A DNA stretch of 64,000 nt from DSAD01 sp036825155 (GTDB lineage Bacteria; Desulfobacterota; Desulfomonilia; UBA1062), in contig DAISYU010000002.1 in the NCBI GenBank assembly GCA_036825155.1, positions 1-64,000 of the forward strand, in the 5' to 3' direction. Below the pieces are notes generated by a model. The model was given only the letters and a program-made list of their open reading frames with translations, made no database searches and was not told the DNA's origin. Made by a program: the position numbers and the translations under genes. Position 1 is the stretch's first letter. Every line of letters begins with the position of its first letter. Below are positions 47,088-56,442 of the stretch, in pieces.

Positions 47088-47552
47088 ATGTCTTCTTTAT
47101 GCGAGACCTGCAAATCACGGACATACTGCTTCACACTCAATTTTCGTATTTTTCAATCACTTGGATTTACTTTTAATCTTGATGAATGCCCCCTCTATGA
47201 ACGTGATCCCAGTTGTATCCATGGAGATGATCAGCTCGAAGATGAGAGCGAACAGCCGGAAGAGGGATATACACTCGACAATGAGGAAACCTTCGAGATC
47301 AATGCTGAGATCACAGTTCAATGCAGGATGAAAGAGTTTGAGTTAGGCGCAATCAAACCAAAAAGCTGCAACCAACTGAAGCGGTTGAGTATTATGATCG
47401 ACAGGGAAAGTCTGCAGAGTGAACTCAGGAAGATCATCAACCGTGAGATCAGGAACAAACTGGGTAGCCAGGGCAAGGATTCGGTGATGCGTGAAGATGC
47501 AAAGACCAACATCGAGGTGCCATTGATCTTCTCGAACTGGATCCTCAATTGA
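47088..47552 (+). CDS. Cys-rich protein of unknown function
   Basis: A 154-residue soluble acidic protein that I do not recognise. The N-terminal part has C5-x2-C8-x5-C14 with further C34 and C43, which could bind zinc or an iron-sulfur cluster. A glutamate/aspartate-rich stretch follows at about 47-75, and the C-terminal half is a mixed helical/strand region with no known motif. AGGAGG six bases before the ATG supports translation. It sits between the acyl-CoA synthetase and nrdD, just behind a perfect inverted repeat. Confidence 0.7.
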   Translation: MSSLCETCKSRTYCFTLNFRIFQSLGFTFNLDECPLYERDPSCIHGDDQLEDESEQPEEGYTLDNEETFEINAEITVQCRMKEFELGAIKPKSCNQLKRLSIMIDRESLQSELRKIINREIRNKLGSQGKDSVMREDAKTNIEVPLIFSNWILN

Positions 47553-47722
47553 AGAAATCGATTACGTACCTCCCTTTGGGTATTGAAACGAGAGTAGTAC
47601 TTTTTTATGTATTCGCTTCCTTGAAAAAACAACCCCGGATATCCTGAAAATCAGGGCCGGTTGCGGGTTTTTTACAGTTCCTCATCAATTACTGAATTTC
47701 CATTTTTCTCCTTGCAATGCTC

Positions 47723-47752
47723 TTGAACCGTGCTATATATAGTGCTTATCAT
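47723..47752 (+). promoter_or_regulatory. nrdD promoter
   Basis: TTGAAC at 47723-47728 and TATCAT at 47747-47752 with an 18-base spacer. The first NrdR box fills the spacer, which fits repression by blocking RNA polymerase. Confidence 0.5.
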
Positions 47753-47776
47753 AAATCTTAGCACCACATATAGTAT
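47730..47776 (+). promoter_or_regulatory. Pair of NrdR boxes upstream of nrdD
   Basis: GTGCTATATATAGTGC at 47730-47745 is a near-consensus NrdR box. A second, weaker one (CACATATAGTAT core) lies at 47761-47776. Their shared ATATAG cores are exactly 31 bp apart, the usual three-helical-turn spacing for NrdR tetramers. This predicts dATP/ATP-sensed repression of nrdD. No nrdR gene is in the window. Confidence 0.8.
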
Positions 47777-47791
47777 AAATAAGGGGGATCT

Positions 47792-50002
47792 ATGTTTACA
47801 AAGATCAGGAAAAGAGATGGTAGAAGTGCCTCTTTTGACGCATCCAAGATAACTGCAGCGATAGCAAAAGCTGGGAATGCAACCGGAGAGCTGGACCAAA
47901 AAGATGCTCATCGGTTGATGATCAAAGTCTTGACCATAGCCCAGCAAACCATTTCAGAGATCCCCACGGTTGAGGAGATCCAGGATATCGTTGAAGAGGT
48001 ACTTCTTTCATCTCCGTACCGATTAACGGCAAAGGCATACATCATCTATCGGGACCAGCACGCCAAGATGCGTGAGATAAAAGCCGGTATGGGTGTTGAC
48101 CTCATCGATCAATACCTTGAGAAACTTGACTGGAAGGTTAATGAAAACAGCAACATGGCGTTCTCCCTCCAGGGTCTGAACAACTATCTCTCTTCAGAGA
48201 TAAGCAAGATCTACTGGCTCAACAAGATCTACCCACCTGAGGTGAGGAATGCACATATGAACGGGGATTTTCACATCCACGATCTCAACATCATTTCCGT
48301 GTACTGCGTGGGATGGGACCTCTATGACCTCCTTCTCCAGGGCTTCAGGGGAGCCCACGGGAAAGTGGAAAGCAAGCCGGCCAAACACTTCCGGACCGCC
48401 CTTGGCCAGATCGTCAACTTCTTCTATACACTGCAGGGAGAGGCTGCCGGCGCCCAGGCATTCTCAAATTTCGACACGCTGCTGGCGCCTTTCATCCGTC
48501 ACGACGGTCTCGATTACACCCAGGTCAAACAGGCACTCCAGGAATTCATCTTCAACATCAATGTACCGACCCGGGTAGGCTTCCAGACACCGTTTACCAA
48601 TGTGACCCTGGACCTTGAGGTGCCCTCGTACCTGGCTGACCAGGGGGTGATTATCGGCGGAAAAATGCAGGATACCACCTATAGTGAATACCAGCACGAG
48701 ATGGAGCTGTTCAACAAGGCCTTCGTGGAAGTGATGGCTGAAGGCGATGCGAAGGGCAGGGTGTTCACGTTCCCCATACCCACGTATAATATCACCAGGG
48801 ATTTCAACTGGGACAACCCGCACCTTGCAAACCTCTGGAAGATGACCGCAAAATACGGCGTCCCCTATTTCTCCAATTTCGTCAATTCCGACATGAACCC
48901 GGAAGATGCCAGGAGCATGTGCTGCAGGCTGAGAATCGACAACAGGGAATTGGAGATGCGGGGAGGCGGCCTGTTCGGTTCAAATCCGCTCACCGGATCC
49001 ATCGGCGTTGTTACCATCAACCTGCCGAGACTCGGTTTTCTGAGCAAGGATAGGATCGATTTTATGGAACGACTCGACAATCTCATCACACTCGCCTCTG
49101 ACAGTCTGGAGATCAAGAGAAAGATCCTGGAGACCTTTACCGATACAAACCTCTACCCGTACACGAAATACTATCTCACCGGGATCAAGAACAAATTCAA
49201 TGAGTACTGGAAGAATCATTTTTCCACGATCGGCATTATCGGCATGAATGAGGCATGTCTCAATCTCCTGGGCGAGGACATCGGGAGTGAAACGGGAAAA
49301 AGCTTTGCCCTGGATGTCGCCGACTTCATCCGCATGAGGCTGCTGGAACTCCAGCAATCATCGGGCAACAACTACAACTTCGAAGCAACACCGGCCGAGG
49401 GAACATCGTATAGAATGGCACGGATAGACAAGAACCGTTATCCTGAAATCATATGCGCCAACGAAATCGAATTCCAGAAAGGTTCGGAACCCTATTATAC
49501 GAACTCATCCCAGCTTCCGGTAAACTATACCGATGACATCTTCGAGGCCCTGGATCTTCAGGACGATATCCAGACGAAATACACCGGAGGGACGGTACTC
49601 CATATCTTTGCGGGTGAACAGGTGCATGATCCCGGGATCATCAAGGAACTCGTGAAAAAGATATGCCATGGCTACAGGATGCCTTACTTCACCTTCAGCC
49701 CGACATTCAGCGTGTGTCCAAGCCATGGATATATCTCGGGTAATCAGCCCAAATGTCCTGAATGCGGCAGCGATACCGAGGTCTACTCCCGTGTTGTCGG
49801 ATACCTTCGGCCCGTGGCTCAGTGGAACAGCGGGAAGAAGGAGGAATTCAGCCAGCGGAAAATGTTCAATGTGGAAAAAGCATTACCCCGCCACGAGAGT
49901 ATAAAGAGCCAGATGTTCAAGGTTGATGTTAACCCTCTCCACAGTTCTCTTGCAGGGCGCAAGATGGTGAACGAACTCGACGAAGCATCATCTTCCCACT
50001 GA
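47792..50002 (+). CDS. nrdD: Anaerobic ribonucleoside-triphosphate reductase
   Basis: A 736-residue class III ribonucleotide reductase that makes dNTPs without oxygen. An N-terminal ATP-cone (about 1-90, IRKRDGRSASFDASKITAAI) gives allosteric control. The C-terminal zinc site has CPSHG and CPECG, and the glycyl radical is G670 in RVVGYLRP. Length is normal. It is preceded by NrdR boxes. Its activase gene nrdG lies about 1 kb downstream, separated by a receiver gene on the other strand. Confidence 0.97.
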   Translation: MFTKIRKRDGRSASFDASKITAAIAKAGNATGELDQKDAHRLMIKVLTIAQQTISEIPTVEEIQDIVEEVLLSSPYRLTAKAYIIYRDQHAKMREIKAGMGVDLIDQYLEKLDWKVNENSNMAFSLQGLNNYLSSEISKIYWLNKIYPPEVRNAHMNGDFHIHDLNIISVYCVGWDLYDLLLQGFRGAHGKVESKPAKHFRTALGQIVNFFYTLQGEAAGAQAFSNFDTLLAPFIRHDGLDYTQVKQALQEFIFNINVPTRVGFQTPFTNVTLDLEVPSYLADQGVIIGGKMQDTTYSEYQHEMELFNKAFVEVMAEGDAKGRVFTFPIPTYNITRDFNWDNPHLANLWKMTAKYGVPYFSNFVNSDMNPEDARSMCCRLRIDNRELEMRGGGLFGSNPLTGSIGVVTINLPRLGFLSKDRIDFMERLDNLITLASDSLEIKRKILETFTDTNLYPYTKYYLTGIKNKFNEYWKNHFSTIGIIGMNEACLNLLGEDIGSETGKSFALDVADFIRMRLLELQQSSGNNYNFEATPAEGTSYRMARIDKNRYPEIICANEIEFQKGSEPYYTNSSQLPVNYTDDIFEALDLQDDIQTKYTGGTVLHIFAGEQVHDPGIIKELVKKICHGYRMPYFTFSPTFSVCPSHGYISGNQPKCPECGSDTEVYSRVVGYLRPVAQWNSGKKEEFSQRKMFNVEKALPRHESIKSQMFKVDVNPLHSSLAGRKMVNELDEASSSH

Positions 50003-50012
50003 GACATACACC

Positions 50013-50046
50013 GGATACCTTGGAGAACATGTTCTCTGAGGTATCC
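50013..50046 (+). terminator. Terminator-like hairpin after nrdD
   Basis: GGATACCT...AGGTATCC and GAGAAC...GTTCTC stack into one 16-bp stem with two G-U wobble pairs and a two-base AT centre; followed by TTCC rather than a U-tract. Confidence 0.6.
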
Positions 50047-50273
50047 TTCCAGCAACCATCCGCTTGCTACACAGTCAGTTGCGTGGGATATGTTCTGTGA
50101 CGAGAAATGTTTGTTTTATACCCCTCTTGATTGTATCTTATTCCATTTTACGAAGCCCCGCAAAAACAACCGGGATCTTTGACACGCTTCGAGGAATTAA
50201 GCCGAAGAGATTAAACCTACATTTTGCAGTCGAATGCGTTTATTATGCTTAATATTCGACTATGGCCTTGTTT

Positions 50274-50346
50274 TGTGGGAGCGGCTTCAGCCGCGATAAA
50301 ATTTCCAACCCCTGCAGTAAAAATCACGGCTGAAGCCGCTCCCACA
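50274..50346. repeat. REPIN-like inverted pair of REP elements
   Basis: Two 23-bp REP-type units face each other: TGTGGGAGCGGCTTCAGCCG plus CGA at 50274-50296 and its reverse complement, with one mismatch, at 50324-50346, separated by 27 bp. Each unit contains its own CGGCTTCAGCCG palindrome. This matches the REP/REPIN design known from Pseudomonas and other bacteria. No RAYT transposase gene is in the window. Confidence 0.85.
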
Positions 50347-50378
50347 GTGTTTATTCTTTATCTAATGCAAAATGTGAA

Positions 50379-50756
50379 TTAAACCAGTTCCTGCAGGACC
50401 TTTTTCAGTTCTTCAATCTTAAAAGGCTTACTGATGGCTCCTTTGAATCCGTATTCTGTATAGTTCATAACAACGGGATCGTTGGAATATCCGCTGGAGA
50501 CGATTGCCGTGACTTCGGAGTCCAGCGCAAGAAGGTCCTGTATCGCCTCTTTCCCCCCAAGACCATTTGGAATGGTCAGGTCCATGATAACTACATCAAA
50601 GGATTTACCCGATTGTGCGGCTTGTTTATATTTCTCTATGGCCTGAACACCGTCGTTTGCAATCTCAACTTCGTATCCCAGAAAATCAAGCATATTGCTC
50701 AATACTTCCTGTATGATCTCCTCATCATCCATTACCAGTATTCTTCCATTACTCAT
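50379..50756 (-). CDS. Single-domain response regulator (CheY-like receiver)
   Basis: A 125-residue stand-alone receiver. Acidic pocket D10-D11, phosphoacceptor D59 (VVIMDLTIP), switch serine in VSSGYS and the lysine in ISKPFK are present. There is no output domain. It could accept phosphate from one of the two hybrid histidine kinases encoded on the same strand 1.6-6 kb away. Confidence 0.9.
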   Translation of the reverse strand: MSNGRILVMDDEEIIQEVLSNMLDFLGYEVEIANDGVQAIEKYKQAAQSGKSFDVVIMDLTIPNGLGGKEAIQDLLALDSEVTAIVSSGYSNDPVVMNYTEYGFKGAISKPFKIEELKKVLQELV

Positions 50757-50963
50757 GGCAGGTTATTACCTCCTAATGCCGGCCCAATCTTCTCAGTCAC
50801 AGGATCAGGGTACAGTGGTGTCGTAGAAATAATGTTAGTATATTAAATCTGCCGTTATACCTCATCTGTCGTTTGAGCGTTATCATACAGGATTAGCCCC
50901 ATGCTTGACTAGAGGTTTCTGTATCTAAGAGCACTTGTTGTGTGGTAAAATGATAGACGATCT

Positions 50964-51653
50964 ATGAAAATCGGACATATACAGAAAACATCTCTGATCG
51001 AATACCCGGGTAAAATCAGCGCGATCATCTTCACGCTGGGCTGCAATTTTGCATGCCCTTACTGTCATAACCCTGAACTTGTAGACCCGAAGAGATTTGT
51101 CCAGCCTCTTGATCAAGATGAAGTCATCGCATTCCTGAAGAAACGCGCCGGACAGCTCGATGCTGTTGTGATTACCGGTGGAGAACCGATGATCCATGCC
51201 GATCTCATTGAATTCATGAAAACGATCAAAGATATGGGCTACCTCATAAAGCTCGATACAAACGGGACAAGTCCGGATATGCTTACCAAAGCTATCGAAG
51301 GGGACATCGTGGATTACGTGGCAATGGATATCAAGGCGCCCCTCGAGCGGTATGAGATGGTCACAGGTACTCCCGTGAATACCGATGCCATCAAATCGAG
51401 CATAGACCTGATAATGAATGCCAGGCTGCCCTATGAGTTCAGAACGACCCTGGTGAGGTCACTTCTGAACCCGGAAGACATCCTTACCATTGGCCGTATG
51501 ATAAAAGGGGCTCACACCTATATACTGCAGCACTTTGTCCCATCAAAACATCTTGATAATGACTTTATTCACGAGAGCTCTTTCACTCAGGAGGAAGTGG
51601 CAGACCTGAAAAGACAGCTGGATACGCTGGTGAAGACCTGTATTATCCGCTAG
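50964..51653 (+). CDS. nrdG: Anaerobic ribonucleotide reductase activating protein
   Basis: A 229-residue radical SAM enzyme that creates the glycyl radical on NrdD. Cluster cysteines are C27-x3-C31-x2-C34 (GCNFACPYCHNPELV), and GGEP follows at about 72-75. It belongs to the longer bacterial/archaeal NrdG type that opens with IGHIQKTSLIEYPGK. Its stop overlaps the convergent endonuclease V stop by 4 bp. I see no NrdR box upstream, unlike nrdD. Confidence 0.9.
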   Translation: MKIGHIQKTSLIEYPGKISAIIFTLGCNFACPYCHNPELVDPKRFVQPLDQDEVIAFLKKRAGQLDAVVITGGEPMIHADLIEFMKTIKDMGYLIKLDTNGTSPDMLTKAIEGDIVDYVAMDIKAPLERYEMVTGTPVNTDAIKSSIDLIMNARLPYEFRTTLVRSLLNPEDILTIGRMIKGAHTYILQHFVPSKHLDNDFIHESSFTQEEVADLKRQLDTLVKTCIIR

Positions 51654-52306
51654 AGATATCTTTTCGCCAGTATATGGGCCATACGGACAGGTTCAGGAAT
51701 CCGATATCTTCCGGAACACGCCAGGCATATTTCTACAGCAGTTTCGAGACTGGTCCGATGTCCCTGCGAAACAAAAACAGGCTTGATCGAGTCTCTTGTT
51801 CTCAGCACGCACCCTATAATTTCATTGCCCGAGCAGATTGGTGATCTGTCTCCCCGAAAAAGCCCCGGCTCATTGTATAAGCCGAAAAGACGGCTTTTTG
51901 CACAGCCGACGGATGGGATATCGAGAAATATGCCCATGTGGGTCGCTATGCCGATCCCTCTTGGATGGCAGATGCCCTGGCCGTCGAAAATGAGCAGTTC
52001 GGGAAGAGTCTCGAGCCGCTTATATGCCTGTTCAATGAGAGGTCCTTCTCTGAAGGTGAACAATCCCGGAATATATGGAAAGCCGGTCTCTCCGGAGAAG
52101 AACGAGTGGGAGAGTAATTGCATATCAGGATATGAAAAGACCGTGATAACACAGCAGGCCCTTTTCCCTGATACTTCATATGCAACGTCAACGCCGCCGA
52201 TACTGATTATCTCCCGGCATGTGTCCTGACGTACCAGGTATTTTTTCAGAGATTCCTGAATGACATACCCCTCGTCAACTGATACGTTCCATGAATGTCT
52301 TCTCAT
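51650..52306 (-). CDS. nfi: Endonuclease V
   Basis: A 218-residue deaminated-base repair enzyme that cuts near deoxyinosine. IGGVDVAYE carries the first catalytic Asp, YIPGLFTFREGP the Glu, and DGQGICHPRGIGIATHMG the second Asp and the DNA-wedge region. Length is typical. It lies on the minus strand, 93 bp downstream of a hybrid kinase gene. Confidence 0.93.
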   Translation of the reverse strand: MRRHSWNVSVDEGYVIQESLKKYLVRQDTCREIISIGGVDVAYEVSGKRACCVITVFSYPDMQLLSHSFFSGETGFPYIPGLFTFREGPLIEQAYKRLETLPELLIFDGQGICHPRGIGIATHMGIFLDIPSVGCAKSRLFGLYNEPGLFRGDRSPICSGNEIIGCVLRTRDSIKPVFVSQGHRTSLETAVEICLACSGRYRIPEPVRMAHILAKRYL

Positions 52307-52399
52307 GGAAGAATTCTAGCAAAAGGGGTGGAACGGATAAAGATAGAAATTCACACGATCAGATCTTGTTCGTGCAGGATTCTTCTGTGCGAATGAACC

Positions 52400-53932
52400 T
52401 CAGAGCAGGCCCTCTACCTTCTGCAACAGTTCATTGGGGAGAAACGGCTTCTGCAGGAATGCAAAGTCCTTTATGTCCTGCTGTCTTACTACGTCTTCCC
52501 CGTAACCGGACATCAGCATGATCTTTATCTCGGGAAGGATGGACTGCATCTTCTTTGCCAGCATCATTCCGTCTATTCTCCTCATTACCATGTCGGTTAT
52601 GAGCAGGTCGATGGTTCCTTCATACTGTCTGGCAAGCTGCAGGGCATCCCCGCCATTCATGGCCGTAAGGATGTTATGGCCTTTCTGTTTAAGAATTTCA
52701 CGGACAAGATCCCGAACCGTATCATCATCTTCCACTACGAGAATGGTCCTGGTCTCTGTTGAGGCCTCCCTCACGACCTCCTTCTCGGCCTCGGCGACTT
52801 TCAGAGTTCCCTTGAAGAACGGGAATAATATCCTGAACGTTGTTCCTGCGCCTTCTTTACTGTTTACAAATATGGCCCCGCCCGCTTCCTTCAGAATATT
52901 GTTCACCATCCACAGCCCGATACCTTTGCCTGTCCCCTGCGTGGAAAAGAAGGGATCGAAGAGGTGATCTTTCACATCCTCGCTCATGCCCTCACCGGTA
53001 TCCCTGAATGTCAGAAGTACGTACTCACCGTATGATACGTTCTGATAGGTGAGCGAATTTGTATTGTTGACCTCTACAGCCTCTGTGGAAATAGTTATCT
53101 CACCGCCTCTGGGCATTGCATCTCGTGCATTGACTACAAGGTTCAACAAGAGCTTTGAAAACTGCAACGGATCGATTCTCACCATCTTCAGACTGGGCGC
53201 CTTCTGAATGGTCAGCTGGACCCTATCCTTGATCACATGTTTGAGTATGGCCTCCTGATTGGACAGCTCTTCGTTAATATCAATGATCTTTGTTTCTGAC
53301 TTGCGCCTTCGGCTGAACTCAAGGATTTTCTGCGTGAGCATGGATGCCTGCGTACCGGCCTGACTTATCTGGAAAATTTTAGAATACAGGGGGTTGTTCT
53401 GATCCATCGTGGACAGGATTATGTCTGCATACCCATTGATAACGGTAAGCAGATTGTTGAAATCATGAGCGAAGCCACCGGCAATCTGCCCGATCGTTTC
53501 AATTCCTGCTGAATGAAGAAGATTTTGCTCGTGGACCTTCTGGTCAACTATATCCAGGGCCTGATAATGAAAGAAGACCACCTTTCCATCAGTTACAATC
53601 GGTCTTCCGCTGACAAGGAGATGTATGATCCGTCCATCGTTGGACATCATACGGATCTGGTAGTTGACCTCTTTCTTCTGTGTACTGCTTTCCTTCCAGA
53701 GACGCACTGCCTTTTCTCTGTCGTCTTTATGGATATAGTTCAGAATATTCTGGCCGATGACATTATCCGGCAGGGTTTTCTGACCATAGAAAAGCTCACA
53801 GGCTCTCCTGTTGACCTTTGTCAGCAACCCGTTCTCATCGGTAAGAACAGATATGGCTGCCGCATTCTCGAAGAGATCTTCAAAAAAGGATTCCTGCCTT
53901 GAGAACGTTTCAAGAATTGCATGATCCCTCAT
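52400..53932 (-). CDS. PAS hybrid histidine kinase with C-terminal receiver
   Basis: A 510-residue soluble hybrid kinase. PAS domain at about 12-130 (LFENAAAISVLTDENGLL), HisKA with phosphoacceptor His in GGFAHDFNNLLT, HATPase_c with RDTGEGMSEDV and GTGKGIGLWMV, then a receiver at about 395-510 (ILVVEDDDTV, LLITDMVM, QKPFLP). No membrane segment. AAGGAG precedes the ATG. It follows the larger hybrid kinase by 133 bp on the same strand and may be cotranscribed. Confidence 0.92.
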   Translation of the reverse strand: MRDHAILETFSRQESFFEDLFENAAAISVLTDENGLLTKVNRRACELFYGQKTLPDNVIGQNILNYIHKDDREKAVRLWKESSTQKKEVNYQIRMMSNDGRIIHLLVSGRPIVTDGKVVFFHYQALDIVDQKVHEQNLLHSAGIETIGQIAGGFAHDFNNLLTVINGYADIILSTMDQNNPLYSKIFQISQAGTQASMLTQKILEFSRRRKSETKIIDINEELSNQEAILKHVIKDRVQLTIQKAPSLKMVRIDPLQFSKLLLNLVVNARDAMPRGGEITISTEAVEVNNTNSLTYQNVSYGEYVLLTFRDTGEGMSEDVKDHLFDPFFSTQGTGKGIGLWMVNNILKEAGGAIFVNSKEGAGTTFRILFPFFKGTLKVAEAEKEVVREASTETRTILVVEDDDTVRDLVREILKQKGHNILTAMNGGDALQLARQYEGTIDLLITDMVMRRIDGMMLAKKMQSILPEIKIMLMSGYGEDVVRQQDIKDFAFLQKPFLPNELLQKVEGLL

Positions 53933-54065
53933 TGTATATGCTCCTTGTCTTTTATCATGCCTGCAAAGGACAGTATATGAAAATCTATCGGCACAAACAG
54001 CCTCTATGATGAGCAGATAATGGATATTACCCCTCAGGGAAACAGGTTGTTCCAGGGGGAAATTC

Positions 54066-56318
54066 CTATGTCAGGATATCGGCAAGAACACGTGAGAGTT
54101 CGCTCATGTTGAAGGGCTTATTGAGTTTTGCGGCAATGAGCGGGTTGTTGAGTATATCATGCTTCTCGTGTTCAAAGGAAAAACCCGAAGAGATAATGAC
54201 CTTGGTGTCGCTGCCGATCCTTTCCATCTCCTTTAAGGTATGGTATCCGTCGAGTCCCGGCATGATCATATCAAGTATGATCAGGTCGAAACCTGTTTCA
54301 TCCTTCTTCAGTTTATCCAGACACGCATGACCGTCAGACGCCGTGTCCACTTCATGTCCCAGGAACTCGAGCATCTCCTTTCCGATCTCCCGCAACATTA
54401 CTTCATCGTCCACAAGGAGTACCCGGGCCCTGGATGTCTCAGGGCGGACGTCTCTGCCATCTGAAGTCTTGACGTCACCTTTCGCCCGGGAGAGGGGAAG
54501 CAGGATGGTGAACCTGGATCCTTTTCCTTCTTCCGACTGCACCTGAATGCTTCCTCTCGCATTCTTGACGATATTGTACGTGATGGAAAGTCCGAGCCCC
54601 ATTCCCTTGTTCGGTCCCTTTTCCTTCGTGGAGAAGAACGGATCGAAAACCTTGGGAAGGATCTCCGAGTTCATGCCGCATCCATTGTCGATAACATCGA
54701 TCTTGATATACTTGCCGACAGTTTCCAGGAGATACTGTCTCTTGATATCATTGTCCACGGTGATGGTCTGGACATCGATGGTGATGCTGCCGTTCTGGTT
54801 GTCATCTATGGCATCCTTCGCGTTTACAATGAGGTTTAAAAGTACCTGAGTAAGCTGTGTATGATCCATGTAAACATTATATCTGCCGTTAACATCGGGA
54901 ATATCGATCCGTATGTTCTTGGGGATGGACTTTGAAGCCATGACGAGCACTTCCTGCAATACCTGCTGTATGGAGATATTTTCCGGCTTTCCCTCGTTTC
55001 TTCTGGTGAAGACCAGCATCTGCTGAACAAGGTCCCGCGCCCTGTCTGATATCTTTTCAAGGGTTTCGATATAGCCGATCTGTTTCTCTCTGTCGGTTGT
55101 ATACCTCAACATTGAAAGATTTCCGGAGATCCCGGTGAGGATATTGTTGAAATCATGAGCAACGCCACCGGCAAGCTCTCCGATGGTCTCCATCTTCTGC
55201 GCATGAACGAGTTGGACCTCCATATGTTTTTTTTCCGTAATATCCACGGCTGTGAAGACCACACCCCCGTAGACGGGATTCATCAGAGGATAGATGCTGA
55301 TGTCAAAGATCTGTTTCGAGGTATCCGACAGGGTCTGCTCATGGAAGAACTGCGGCACGTTGCTGTCCTGAACGCTCTGTATAACCTCGGCAAAAACAGC
55401 CATCTGGGAGCTCAATGACGAGATGCTGTTACCAAGGACAGATCGAACCGGTTTATGGAAAATTCTCTCTGTTATGGGATTAGCCATCTGGATCTTCGCG
55501 TTGCGGTCCAGACAGATGATCATATTGGGGCTCGATTCGATAATGCTGTTCAGATAATTCTTGAGATCTTCTATGGTGTGTTGGGCCTTTTTCAAATCCG
55601 AGATCACCTGGGCATTGTACTGGATCTCGACTATCTTGCCTGCTTTCTTCACGGCGGAGCCGCTTGCCAGCAGGTATACGGTCTGCCGGTCTTTGGAGAG
55701 TGCTCTCAGCTCGAACCGGGGTGTCTCTCCCGCGAGGATCTTCCTCCAGAAATCGACATAAAGATCCTTGTCATCAGGATGTGCAATCATCAGGATGCTC
55801 TGGCCGATCATGTCTTTCCTGCTGTACCCGGATTCTACCTCCACCTTCTTGTTAAGTCGTTTTATATACCCGTAGGCATCTGTTGTGATGATAAATTCAT
55901 TGGCGTTTTCAAAAAGGGCCTCAAAGCGTTCCCGGTTTTCCCTGAGCTGTTCCTCAAGTCGTCTACGCTTCGTGACATCGGTTACCAGTCCACAGAACCC
56001 GATGGGATTTCCCGACTCATCCTTGAACAGTGAGACCGAGTTTTCTATAATCTTCTTCTTGCCGTCTAAGAGGATGATTTCATATTCAATCCTCTGGGGT
56101 ATCCCGGTGTTGAAAGCTTTATTGAAGGTCTTGTATACCCGGCGGGCAGTGTTCTTGGTTGTATATTCCCTAAAGTTCATCCCGATAAGATTTTCTCTCG
56201 GCAGCTCAGATATCTTGCACACGGTATCATTCACATAGGTAAATGTACCGTTGAGGTCTATCTCGTAGTATCCCTCCTGCATGTCATCGAGGATCTTTCT
56301 GTTTCTCGTATTCACCAT
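54066..56318 (-). CDS. Triple-PAS hybrid histidine kinase with C-terminal receiver
   Basis: A 750-residue soluble kinase. Three PAS domains lie at roughly 5-115, 135-245 and 255-370, followed by HisKA (GGVAHDFNNILTG), HATPase_c (DNGCGMNSEILPKVFDPFFSTK, GMGLGLSI) and a receiver at about 630-750 (VLLVDDEVM, LIILDMIMPG, LNKPFN). The ATG at 56318 with AAAGGA just upstream is preferred to a TTG at 56357. No membrane helix is seen, so the signal is probably internal, such as redox state or a metabolite. Confidence 0.92.
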   Translation of the reverse strand: MVNTRNRKILDDMQEGYYEIDLNGTFTYVNDTVCKISELPRENLIGMNFREYTTKNTARRVYKTFNKAFNTGIPQRIEYEIILLDGKKKIIENSVSLFKDESGNPIGFCGLVTDVTKRRRLEEQLRENRERFEALFENANEFIITTDAYGYIKRLNKKVEVESGYSRKDMIGQSILMIAHPDDKDLYVDFWRKILAGETPRFELRALSKDRQTVYLLASGSAVKKAGKIVEIQYNAQVISDLKKAQHTIEDLKNYLNSIIESSPNMIICLDRNAKIQMANPITERIFHKPVRSVLGNSISSLSSQMAVFAEVIQSVQDSNVPQFFHEQTLSDTSKQIFDISIYPLMNPVYGGVVFTAVDITEKKHMEVQLVHAQKMETIGELAGGVAHDFNNILTGISGNLSMLRYTTDREKQIGYIETLEKISDRARDLVQQMLVFTRRNEGKPENISIQQVLQEVLVMASKSIPKNIRIDIPDVNGRYNVYMDHTQLTQVLLNLIVNAKDAIDDNQNGSITIDVQTITVDNDIKRQYLLETVGKYIKIDVIDNGCGMNSEILPKVFDPFFSTKEKGPNKGMGLGLSITYNIVKNARGSIQVQSEEGKGSRFTILLPLSRAKGDVKTSDGRDVRPETSRARVLLVDDEVMLREIGKEMLEFLGHEVDTASDGHACLDKLKKDETGFDLIILDMIMPGLDGYHTLKEMERIGSDTKVIISSGFSFEHEKHDILNNPLIAAKLNKPFNMSELSRVLADILT

Positions 56319-56442
56319 TGAAATCCTTTGATGAACTGATCGGGAAAATGAAATCAAAACTTAATATATCAAGAACCCTCATGGTATGTTAAAAAATCTG
56401 CGTATACGATCCAGAATCGATCGTTTTCACGAGGTATGTAAG

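Larger units (their letters stand above)
50003..50378. repeat. Hairpin- and repeat-rich spacer between convergent nrdD and receiver genes
   Basis: Holds three structures: a near-perfect hairpin after nrdD (50013-50046), an inverted repeat AGTCGAAT/ATTCGACT at 50228-50235 and 50254-50261, and a REPIN-like REP pair at 50274-50346. No gene is seen. Confidence 0.7.

Noticed and set aside
47700..47791. Possible riboswitch (cobalamin type) before the ribonucleotide reductase gene
   Set aside because: The region is too short and has no conserved B12-box-like sequence; the paired ATATAG boxes explain it better as NrdR sites.
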